From assembly GCA_023395755.1 (NCBI GenBank), contig JAEWYG010000087.1, positions 1 to 16,554 on the forward strand: DNA of 16,554 bases, written 5' to 3'. The notes under the pieces are model-generated. The model made no database searches, was not told where the DNA came from, and was given only the letters and a program-made list of their open reading frames with translations. The position numbers and the translations under genes were made by a program. Origin of the DNA: Actinomycetes bacterium (GTDB taxonomy: Bacteria > Actinomycetota > Coriobacteriia > Coriobacteriales > Eggerthellaceae). Positions 7,325-13,730 of the stretch are shown piece after piece (position 1 is the first letter of the stretch; the number at the start of each line of letters is the position of its first letter).

Positions 7325-8204
7325 GCGGCACATAGTCCGAAGCAAATTCAATAAAGCTTTCCACGGCGCGACTGCGGAATGCATCGCGCTTATACACCAT
7401 ATAGATACGGTGGAAGTCCTTAGGAATATCCTCCAAGGGAATAATAGCTAAATCTTTGAACGACTTCAGCCCAATAGAAAGCGTAGCTAAACCTACAGAA
7501 TGGGGGTCGGCCTGCACCATACCACCAAGCGTAATCTCGTCTTGGTATTCCTGAACAGCCGGCAGATCGTATTCCTCTAGGGCGTCGTTCACCCCTTCCC
7601 CTATGGGGGTTCCACGTCGGTAGGTATATATAGTGCGACCTCGCAGGTCATCCAGTGAGACACTGTCGCGCTTGGCGAGCGGATTTGCCTTCGCCACAAA
7701 TGCCACCAATTCATGAGACACCACATGCTCGAAGCATAGATCGGGTTTGCCCTGCACCTTGGCCGCAAAAACAATATCATACTCATCGCGTTCGAGTGCC
7801 TCAACCAACAACAGCGAAAAGCCTTGGAACAGGTTGAACTTCACCGTGGAGCCATACTGTATGCGATAATCACGCAGCAGCATGGGCAAATAATCACCCT
7901 GAACCGTGAAAATGGCACCAATATTCACCTCTCCGGCGAGTTTTCCGTTGTATTCCTGAGCCAGCGACACCCCCTTGTCTATTTCCCGCAGACCACGTTT
8001 TATACATGCAGCAAACTCGCGACCAAACGACGTAAGCTTCATACGCCGTCCATCGCGTTCAAATAAGGGTACACCTAGTTCTGCTTCAAGCGACTTGATG
8101 GCATGAGACAACGAGGGCTGAGTGATGTAGAGTTCTTTGGCAGCATTCGCGTAATGTTGAACTTCAGCCAATTTGGAAAAATAGTATAGCTGCGACAGAT
8201 TCAT
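7287..8204 (-). CDS. LysR-type transcriptional regulator
   Basis: 305 residues from the chosen start. The N-terminal winged helix-turn-helix is classic: MNLSQLYYFSKLAEVQHYAN (1-20), AAKELYITQPSLSHAIKSLE (21-40), then GVPLFERDGRRMKLT. The remaining ~200 residues form the periplasmic-binding-like effector domain, ending with MVYKRDAFRSRAVESFIEF. ATG 8204 was chosen because LysR proteins begin just before this motif and GGATGGGGA lies upstream. The frame extends 20 residues further to 8264, without family support. It overlaps the convergent desulfoferrodoxin-like gene by 38 bases. It probably controls the flanking + cluster and/or the MFS genes in response to the pathway's acid or acyl-CoA; the palindrome at 2150-2164 is a candidate site. 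Confidence 0.93.
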   Translation of the reverse strand: MNLSQLYYFSKLAEVQHYANAAKELYITQPSLSHAIKSLEAELGVPLFERDGRRMKLTSFGREFAACIKRGLREIDKGVSLAQEYNGKLAGEVNIGAIFTVQGDYLPMLLRDYRIQYGSTVKFNLFQGFSLLLVEALERDEYDIVFAAKVQGKPDLCFEHVVSHELVAFVAKANPLAKRDSVSLDDLRGRTIYTYRRGTPIGEGVNDALEEYDLPAVQEYQDEITLGGMVQADPHSVGLATLSIGLKSFKDLAIIPLEDIPKDFHRIYMVYKRDAFRSRAVESFIEFASDYVPPTNAIPNTATSL

Positions 8205-8328
8205 ACGTTCCCCATCCGACGGCTCCCTGGATACCCGACAGATCATTTTGCAGTTGACACACAAGGCGCACCTTCCCCAAAAAGGCTCCGCTTTCGAGAG
8301 TGGTCAAAACGCGGCTCTTCGTTTATTC

Positions 8329-8337
8329 ATTATACCA
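8329..8337 (-). promoter_or_regulatory. Extended -10 promoter candidate for the LysR gene
   Basis: On the minus strand, bases 8337-8329 read TGGTATAAT: a consensus TATAAT with the TGn extension. No good -35 hexamer is visible, as is common for extended -10 promoters. Transcription would start near 8322, about 118 bases before the LysR ATG at 8204, and would separate the regulator from the transporter upstream. Confidence 0.5.
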
Positions 8338-8383
8338 ACTTACATTGATACTCTCCCCCTATTGAACCGGGGAATTCTCCGCT

Positions 8384-9730
8384 TCAGCCAACCTCAAACG
8401 CCGTATCCTGCCTACTGCCAACAACGGCAGCCTGCTGCACCTGCTGAGAACGCACGCCCGCTGTAAGCGAATACAACGCCAACACGGTAATGCATACGAT
8501 GCAGCCTAAACCCAGCGCAAACACCACCGGAAAACCGAGGTTATCAGCCACCCATGCCCACATAACCGCCGCGAAAGCACCGCATAGATTCACCACCACC
8601 TGTACGCGAGCATAGATACGATCATAGTCTTTCATACCAAACACCACACGTACGATATAAGGCATAATCACCGTAACACTAGCGTAAAAGAAACCGAAGA
8701 TAAAGCCTCCGGCAAACAAAAGTGGCAACGAAGCCACGCCTGCCGACTGCCAACATGCAGTTACGCCTACCACACCACACAAACATGAGAACAAAAGCGC
8801 GCCCTTCACCGTACGCGACTCGATAGCGCCCACGATAACCTTGCCGCCCGCCTGACCCGCCATAGTAAACGATTCCAGCGTACCAGTAAGCCCCAGAAGT
8901 GCTGCAATCGGCGCACCGAAATTATCCGTAGAAAGAAACACCACATACTTGGGAAAGAATTGAGCCATGATGGACACGATATTAAAGAGGCCACCACACA
9001 AGCAGATAGTATAGAAGAAAGGTTTACGCATAGCTTGCGACAGCGTCATGCCTGTAAGATGAGGTGCGAGACGCCCTTCTCGTCGCTCGGCAGCATCAGC
9101 TGCAGCGCCATAAGGCAAAAGCCCTTTGTCCTCGGGGTGACTACGAATACACAACAGCGTGAACGGCACACTCAATACAAGCGCAACAATACCGAATACC
9201 AAATAAGTAGTACGCCAGTTCGATAGGTCATGACCAATGAGCGACTGACCCAGCAAGTTAAATACCACGCCACCGATACCAGTAAACGCCATACAGAGAC
9301 CAATGCAGAAGCCGGCCCTCTTCTTGAACCAACGGTTCACCAGAACCGGAACAAGTAGCCACAAGTTACAAATTTCCCCAAAACCTATAAGAACACCTGA
9401 GAGCCACCACTGCCACACTTGTGTATAGGTAGACATAAGCAAAATACCCATGCCAACCGATATCGCACAAATAGTGGACACAATGCGCACATCGAACTTC
9501 TCCAAAAGATTACCCATAATGGGAGCCATAGCCATCATGGTAAGGTAGATGATAGTCATATAGAGCGTAAGCTCAGCCGTAGCCACACCGAGATAACTAC
9601 ATACGGGTGCATAAAACAGGCCCGGGCAACTAAATACAATGGCAGCAGGTCCGAAACATAAAAGAATACCGGTGAGCACAACTAATCGATGATGCCACGT
9701 CATACGCTGCGTAGAATCGAATTGAGCCAT
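8384..9730 (-). CDS. MFS transporter, OFA-like (first of a tandem pair)
   Basis: 448 residues with about twelve hydrophobic segments, in two halves separated by a hydrophilic loop (SHPEDKGLLPYGAAADAAER...). The N-half carries PIMGNLLEKFDVR, the MFS loop 2-3 motif region. Next comes NRWFKKRAGFCIG followed by a glycine-rich CMAFTGIGG helix, typical of oxalate/formate-antiporter-like (OFA) carriers that move small organic anions. ATG 9730 was chosen because it has AAGGGAGGG upstream and directly precedes the first membrane segment. The frame continues 29 residues upstream in a hydrophilic stretch without family support. It probably imports the acid used by the CoA pathway or exchanges it for the reduced product. 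Specificity cannot be read from the sequence. Confidence 0.9.
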   Translation of the reverse strand: MAQFDSTQRMTWHHRLVVLTGILLCFGPAAIVFSCPGLFYAPVCSYLGVATAELTLYMTIIYLTMMAMAPIMGNLLEKFDVRIVSTICAISVGMGILLMSTYTQVWQWWLSGVLIGFGEICNLWLLVPVLVNRWFKKRAGFCIGLCMAFTGIGGVVFNLLGQSLIGHDLSNWRTTYLVFGIVALVLSVPFTLLCIRSHPEDKGLLPYGAAADAAERREGRLAPHLTGMTLSQAMRKPFFYTICLCGGLFNIVSIMAQFFPKYVVFLSTDNFGAPIAALLGLTGTLESFTMAGQAGGKVIVGAIESRTVKGALLFSCLCGVVGVTACWQSAGVASLPLLFAGGFIFGFFYASVTVIMPYIVRVVFGMKDYDRIYARVQVVVNLCGAFAAVMWAWVADNLGFPVVFALGLGCIVCITVLALYSLTAGVRSQQVQQAAVVGSRQDTAFEVG

Positions 9731-9855
9731 AGAAGTATCGCCCTCCCTTTTGTTCGCAACATCCGTATGTTCTCCTACGAGCAATTGTTGAGATTTTGCG
9801 CTGTAGCACCCAAGCATCTCAAATTTCGATGCGCCCTACAGCAGCATACCGGAGT

Positions 9856-9888
9856 TGCGCGCTACGCCACCAGTGGGCGTTGCGCGCA
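9856..9888 (-). terminator. GC-rich hairpin between the two MFS genes
   Basis: Bases 9856-9868 and 9876-9888 form a stem of 12 pairs with a single T-T mismatch and a 7-base loop (arms TGCGCGCTACGCC and GGCGTTGCGCGCA). It lies 30 bases past the TAA of the upstream transporter. No T-run follows on either strand, so it is either a factor-assisted terminator or an mRNA 3'-end stabiliser that sets different levels for the two transporters. Confidence 0.5.
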
Positions 9889-9917
9889 GTCCAGACTGAC
9901 AGAGATCAAGGTAAACG

Positions 9918-11213
9918 TTATTCGGTCCAGCGAGCCTTGATTTTCTTGAGATTCGCAAAGGCGTACAAACCACAAAGCAGTACGATAACCTGGCCTACCA
10001 AGCCTACGATAAACACGCTGGTGTAACCGAAGTTCGAGCCAAGGAAAGCCCAAATAGTCGCACCAAACGCACCCATAAGATTCACGAATACCGATACACG
10101 AGAATAAATCTCGGAGTACTCACGGGTACCAAACACCTGACGTACCACGATCGGACACAGCACCACAGCACTGGCGAAGAAAAAGCCATAGATGCACGCG
10201 CCAGCATACAGTGATATCTCAGACTGAACGCCCAACCACACAAGCAGGATGCCCGCCACGCCTGCCACAAAAGCAGCAATCATGGTCGTGCGAGCATTCT
10301 TGTCGGCGAAGCCACCCATAGCAACCTTAGAGATAGCCTGAGCAATCATAACTGCTACCGACATAATGCCACCAACCACAGCAACATCATAAGCAACCGT
10401 GCCTGCTGCACCTAAGGAGCGCATGTAGGACGGAAACTGCGGAGCAATAATGGTAAGCAGATTGATAATTCCAGCATAGATAAACACAACATAAAACACC
10501 GGGCTTTTCATAGCCTCAGAAGCAGACAGACCGCGAGGCTTTTCCACCGTGCCATCGGCAGCTACTTCGGCACCGTAGGGCTGCAAGCCCACTTCCTCAG
10601 GCGTAGAGCGTATGCAGAATAGCGTGAAGGGAATGGAGGTAACGAGCGCAACCACGCCCCAGATAAGATAGATAGTCTGATACGGCGTGCCACCGGAGTT
10701 CAGCGCCGTGAACAGCGAGTTCCAGATGGCACCACCCACGCCTGTCATGGCCATGCAGATACCGATAAAGAAACCGGCGCTCTTCTTGAACCAGCGGTTC
10801 ATGAGTGTAGGGATGGCAAGCCAGAGAATGGATATCTCACCCAAGCCCAGCAGCATGCCTGAAATGTAGAACTGCCAAATCTCGGTATACATACTCATAA
10901 GAATAAAGCCCACGCCCACAAGCGTGGCAGACACCGTCAAAATAATACGGATGTCCATCTTCTGGATGAGTTTACCGGCGAGCGGTGATACTACGGTCAT
11001 AGTAAGGTAGAGCACGGTGATGTAGAGCGCGAACGGAGCAGTATCCACCGCGCCGGATGCCGTGACCATCCCCATGGCCTCGGACACGACGGGCTGGAAG
11101 TTCGTCCACGTGGAGAACGTGAGAGCCGAACAACCGAATGTGAGCATGATGCCGGTAACAATGAGCAGTATATGCCGCGAGCTCATCTTCGCTTTCTGTG
11201 TTCCAGTACTCAA
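9918..11213 (-). CDS. MFS transporter, OFA-like (second of a tandem pair, TTG start)
   Basis: 431 residues with about twelve membrane segments. It is clearly paralogous to the neighbour at 8384-9730, sharing ALYITVLYLTMTVVSPLAGK, WQFYISGMLLGLGEI, MNRWFKKSAGFFIGICMAMT and FGTREYSEIYSRV-type blocks. The start is taken as TTG 11213 because AAGGAGG (11226-11220) lies exactly six bases before it. The ATG at 11279 has no ribosome-binding site, and the internal ATG at 11186 is 33 bases from the AAGGAGG. An OFA-like carrier for an organic anion is likely. Two diverged copies side by side suggest import and export, or two related substrates. Confidence 0.9.
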   Translation of the reverse strand: MSTGTQKAKMSSRHILLIVTGIMLTFGCSALTFSTWTNFQPVVSEAMGMVTASGAVDTAPFALYITVLYLTMTVVSPLAGKLIQKMDIRIILTVSATLVGVGFILMSMYTEIWQFYISGMLLGLGEISILWLAIPTLMNRWFKKSAGFFIGICMAMTGVGGAIWNSLFTALNSGGTPYQTIYLIWGVVALVTSIPFTLFCIRSTPEEVGLQPYGAEVAADGTVEKPRGLSASEAMKSPVFYVVFIYAGIINLLTIIAPQFPSYMRSLGAAGTVAYDVAVVGGIMSVAVMIAQAISKVAMGGFADKNARTTMIAAFVAGVAGILLVWLGVQSEISLYAGACIYGFFFASAVVLCPIVVRQVFGTREYSEIYSRVSVFVNLMGAFGATIWAFLGSNFGYTSVFIVGLVGQVIVLLCGLYAFANLKKIKARWTE

Positions 11214-11219
11214 GGGAAT

Positions 11220-11226
11220 CCTCCTT
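11220..11226 (-). promoter_or_regulatory. Ribosome-binding site that fixes a TTG start
   Basis: AAGGAGG on the minus strand, six bases before TTG 11213. It is the only strong Shine-Dalgarno sequence near the N-terminus of this transporter and decides the start over the ATGs at 11279 and 11186. Confidence 0.75.
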
Positions 11227-11394
11227 CTTGGTCGCTCGGCTGCTTGCACCTGCACTCCCCCGTTTTCCGCGACGTCCACGGAAGAAGGTGCACACAGTCC
11301 AACGAGATCGGGTTAAAAAATATGCTGAGAACGAACCCTTGGTGAGTATATTGAGGGGTGAGCGGTGAAATTGGGACCAACAGAATGATAAGAA

Positions 11395-11455
11395 TGGGTA
11401 AACATGCGCGTTTTGCATGAATCAATACGGTACAGAATCGCCTTTGTGGGTAAAC
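11395..11455. repeat. Direct repeat TGGGTAAAC, two copies 52 bases apart
   Basis: TGGGTAAAC occurs at 11395-11403 and 11447-11455. A third near-copy, TTGGGTAAAAT, is at 12844-12854 upstream of the second acyl-CoA dehydrogenase. All three sit in non-coding DNA before minus-strand genes of this locus, which suggests a shared binding site. Nine bases twice in a short stretch could still be chance. Confidence 0.35.
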
Positions 11456-11507
11456 CAAAGCAGGCTCAGATGTCCTACCTGCGTCAACGGACCTAATCGA
11501 GTAGGAG

Positions 11508-11540
11508 GGCGGATGTCCCCTTACATCCGCCTTGAAGGCG
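11508..11540 (-). terminator. Overlapping hairpins after the second acyl-CoA dehydrogenase gene
   Basis: Arms 11508-11516 (GGCGGATGT) and 11523-11531 (ACATCCGCC) form a perfect 9-bp stem with a 6-base loop. The palindrome CGCCTTGAAGGCG (11528-11540, 6-1-6) shares bases 11528-11531 with the right arm, so the two structures compete. They lie 38-70 bases past the stop at 11578. No T-run follows, so strength as an intrinsic terminator is doubtful; attenuation ahead of the MFS gene is possible. Confidence 0.5.
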
Positions 11541-11577
11541 ATCCGTAAACGGAGGAACCGAAAACGCGCCGCCTCGC

Positions 11578-12729
11578 TTACTCGTACTTGCGCATGACGA
11601 GCGGGGCAGCGATGTACACCATGATCTGATCGGTTCCCTCAGCCATTTGAAAGCCGCGACAATCCTGCCAGATAGAAGAGACGCGCTCACTTTGAGTGTA
11701 GCCGCGACCGCCAAATATTTGCATGGCATCGCTCGCCACCTCGGTAGCAGCCGCAGGCACATAGCGTTTCATGAGCGCCACGCTCAAGCGATCACCTGTG
11801 CCCTGCTCAATCTTCCAAGCATTCTTGTACACGGAATTGCGCATGTTATCAAGCTTTACTTCCATGTCAGTGAGCATCTGCTCAATTTGCTGAAAGTTGG
11901 CTATTTGCGTGCCGAACGCCGTGCGGCTACGCGCGTAGGCCACGGCATCTTCCATGGCTGCCTGCGCGAGTCCAAGCGCCGTAGCACATGAGAACAAACG
12001 GCCAATTTCGAACAGATGAAACAATTGGGGGAAGCCGGCATGCTTGCCATGTAAACGCCAGCTTTCGTCGAGGCGCACATTCTCAAAGATAACCGTAGAG
12101 AACGGCAGCATGGACTGGCCGATCTTTTGTACGGGATATACCTTGATGCCGGGCTGGCTGTGAGGAACAAGCCAAAACGATAGCGCAGGGTACCTCCCCG
12201 TCGGAGCATCTTGGTCGATGGCGGCCACAAGCAGGTACGGGGCATACTCGCCGTTGTTTACGAACGTCTTTGTGCCGTTGAGCACGAGTCGTCCGTCGAT
12301 GGTGCGCGCTGTGGTGCGCATATGCATGGTGTCAGAACCACCCTCCGGCTCAGAGATGGCCAGCGCAAATGCTAAACGCCCCTCATCTTGGTATCCCGCG
12401 CGCACAAACTCGAACTGATCGGTTCCCGCAAATTCTTCCATGATCTGGAGGTTAAGAAAATCGTTAGGGATAGGCAGCGCCGCTCCTGACGAACGCGCAA
12501 GTTCTTCAAGCACAAGCGTCTGAGCCATAATGTCATAGTCAACGTGACTACGGCGATGGACGACACCGAAACCATTAAAGTCGAGGTTCACGAACTCACG
12601 TAGAACCTCGTCAGGCAAACCAGCGTCGTGCTGCCACTGACGCACCGCCTCACGCGCGAAATACTGATCACCAAATATACGTACCGTATCGATAAGCTTC
12701 TGCTGATCTGCCGAGAACCCGAAATCCAT
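11578..12729 (-). CDS. Second acyl-CoA dehydrogenase family protein, CaiA-length
   Basis: 383 residues from the chosen start, close to CaiA (380). FAD/substrate signature ALAISEPEGGSD at 122-133, NGTKTFVNN at 151-159, and the C-terminal FGGRGYTQ at 339-346. MAEGTDQI at 362-369 gives the probable catalytic Glu364. ATG 12729 has GAGGAGGGG about eight bases upstream; the 22 residues before it in frame lack support. It is only distantly related to the dehydrogenase at 2292-3479. It lies downstream of fixABCX and the thioesterase on the same strand, so the FixAB flavoprotein is its likely electron partner. It may catalyse the same reduction as the + strand enzyme, the reverse oxidation, or a different step. 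A 17-bp palindrome lies 80 bases upstream. Confidence 0.92.
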   Translation of the reverse strand: MDFGFSADQQKLIDTVRIFGDQYFAREAVRQWQHDAGLPDEVLREFVNLDFNGFGVVHRRSHVDYDIMAQTLVLEELARSSGAALPIPNDFLNLQIMEEFAGTDQFEFVRAGYQDEGRLAFALAISEPEGGSDTMHMRTTARTIDGRLVLNGTKTFVNNGEYAPYLLVAAIDQDAPTGRYPALSFWLVPHSQPGIKVYPVQKIGQSMLPFSTVIFENVRLDESWRLHGKHAGFPQLFHLFEIGRLFSCATALGLAQAAMEDAVAYARSRTAFGTQIANFQQIEQMLTDMEVKLDNMRNSVYKNAWKIEQGTGDRLSVALMKRYVPAAATEVASDAMQIFGGRGYTQSERVSSIWQDCRGFQMAEGTDQIMVYIAAPLVMRKYE

Positions 12730-12808
12730 ATCGCTTCCCCTCCTCGTCGTTATGCCCAGTGTAGCCGATGCAACCAAACCCGTCGATGCTGTCAAGGATA
12801 AGGCACAA

Positions 12809-12825
12809 CGAATAGGCCCTATTCG
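12809..12825. promoter_or_regulatory. Perfect 17-bp palindrome upstream of the second acyl-CoA dehydrogenase
   Basis: CGAATAGGCCCTATTCG has two perfect 8-bp half-sites around one base. It lies in the 165-base gap between the thioesterase stop and the dehydrogenase start at 12729. It is a likely dimeric-regulator operator, or a small hairpin if the gene is co-transcribed with the fix operon. Its outer ATAG...CTAT halves recall those at 2150-2164, but the spacing differs, so the same regulator is not assured. Confidence 0.5.
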
Positions 12826-12894
12826 GCCACCAGTTTTTCATATTTGGGTAAAATGATGTTAGATAACTCTAGGATTCGCATGTACCCGAGTGGC

Positions 12895-13431
12895 TTATTC
12901 GATGCCAGGATTACGCGGAAAGTAGGATTCGGGCGGTGGCTCATCGGATAAAACAGAGCCTACAAAAAAGAGCGTTACCATAGCAATAACACAGGTACGG
13001 CCCCTTGAATCTTTAATGACGGTTTCTATGAGTGCCGTAGTACGTCCATTATGCAGCGCATGCGCCTCAACCGTTACGCTGTCGTTTAATTCTAGACCGC
13101 ACACAAAGTCGATGGCAGTATGCTGCGTAACGTTATGCTTACCCAGTGAATAACCCGCCATGCAGGCGGCGACATCAATGAGGTACATAAGGAAACCGCC
13201 ATGTGCCCTGCGAAACAGGTTGGCCGCCTCCTCGGGTATGACGACGCGGTTGCGAACGTAACCGTATCGCAGATCGTCGTTCACTACCGCATCAAAGCCG
13301 CCCAAATCACTTAAGTGGTTAAGGCAGCCTTCACGCACATAATCGGGAAGGCTGCCACAGCGCTCGAATGAATCCCTGGGCGACGCGTCCAACGCGTCGC
13401 CCATCTCATTTTGCTGCTTGTACTCAACCAT
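12895..13431 (-). CDS. PaaI-type hotdog-fold acyl-CoA thioesterase
   Basis: 178 residues from the ATG. The hotdog active-site pattern is present: RAHGGFLMYLIDVAACMAGY, with His-Gly-Gly at 77-79 and Asp86 on the following helix. After it come ...AIDFVCGLELNDSVTVEAHAL and a TLFFVG strand near the end. The family hydrolyses acyl-CoA to free acid and CoA. It starts within the fixX stop (TGATG), so translation is coupled; a GTG one codon earlier is an alternative start. Position between fixX and an acyl-CoA dehydrogenase suggests it releases product or rescues CoA from dead-end thioesters. The first ~115 bases of coding sequence contain two strong inverted repeats (see separate entry). Confidence 0.88.
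   Translation of the reverse strand: MVEYKQQNEMGDALDASPRDSFERCGSLPDYVREGCLNHLSDLGGFDAVVNDDLRYGYVRNRVVIPEEAANLFRRAHGGFLMYLIDVAACMAGYSLGKHNVTQHTAIDFVCGLELNDSVTVEAHALHNGRTTALIETVIKDSRGRTCVIAMVTLFFVGSVLSDEPPPESYFPRNPGIE
13323..13402 (-). repeat. Pair of strong inverted repeats inside the thioesterase coding region
   Basis: Arms 13378-13388 (GGGCGACGCGT) and 13392-13402 (ACGCGTCGCCC) are a perfect 11-bp repeat with a 3-base loop. Arms 13323-13331 (GGCAGCCTT) and 13348-13356 (AAGGCTGCC) are a perfect 9-bp repeat with a 16-base loop. Both lie within the first 110 coding bases of the thioesterase, downstream of fixX in the transcript. They may limit ribosome or polymerase passage and lower thioesterase output relative to fixABCX. 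Confidence 0.6.
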
Positions 13432-13730
13432 CACCCAAACCTATACTCCACGCCCATGGTGGGGCCAGGATTGTCCCACTTCTTCACGATGGTGCCCTCG
13501 CAAGCAATACGACACGTGCCACATTCTAGACAACCAGCGTAGTCGAAAGACTTAGCACCGCTCTCATCACGTTTGTAAAGTGCGGCGGGACATACACGAA
13601 TAAGCTTGTCGAATTCCACATCGGATGGATTGTCAACCAGTTCGATATGAGCCGCATCTTCATCCACTTCATACTTGTTCAACGCGAGGAATTCGTCGAC
13701 GTTCACGGTGATGTCGTTTATCTTACTCAC
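13431..13730 (-). CDS. fixX: FixX ferredoxin-like protein
   Basis: 99 residues, close to known FixX (about 95). Cys47 in VCPAALY and the block CLECGTCRIAC (C67, C70, C73, C77), then W..PGPTMGVEYRFG at the C-terminus, are the FixX/ETF-quinone oxidoreductase iron-sulfur signature for one [4Fe-4S] cluster. It partners FixC to carry electrons from the FixAB flavoprotein toward quinone or another acceptor. The start is GTG at 13730, overlapping the fixC stop (GTGA), and the stop overlaps the thioesterase start, so the three genes are translationally coupled. Confidence 0.95.
   Translation of the reverse strand: MSKINDITVNVDEFLALNKYEVDEDAAHIELVDNPSDVEFDKLIRVCPAALYKRDESGAKSFDYAGCLECGTCRIACEGTIVKKWDNPGPTMGVEYRFG

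Larger units (their letters stand above)
11214..11577. other. 364-base intergenic region upstream of the second MFS gene
   Basis: It holds the 3' leader of the acyl-CoA dehydrogenase gene and the promoter region of the MFS gene at 9918-11213. Visible elements are a hairpin/palindrome block at 11508-11540, two direct copies of TGGGTAAAC at 11395-11403 and 11447-11455, and the AAGGAGG at 11220-11226. A TATCAT at 11390-11385 (minus) could be a -10 box, but no matching -35 was seen. No gene is supported here. Confidence 0.65.

Noticed and set aside
8205..8264. LysR protein starting 20 residues earlier
   Set aside because: The extra residues have no family counterpart, whereas ATG 8204 starts right at the conserved helix-turn-helix domain.
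8354..8373. TCCCC...GGGGA inverted repeat after the MFS gene as a terminator
   Set aside because: The stem is only 5 bp, the loop is about 10 bases, and no T-run follows.
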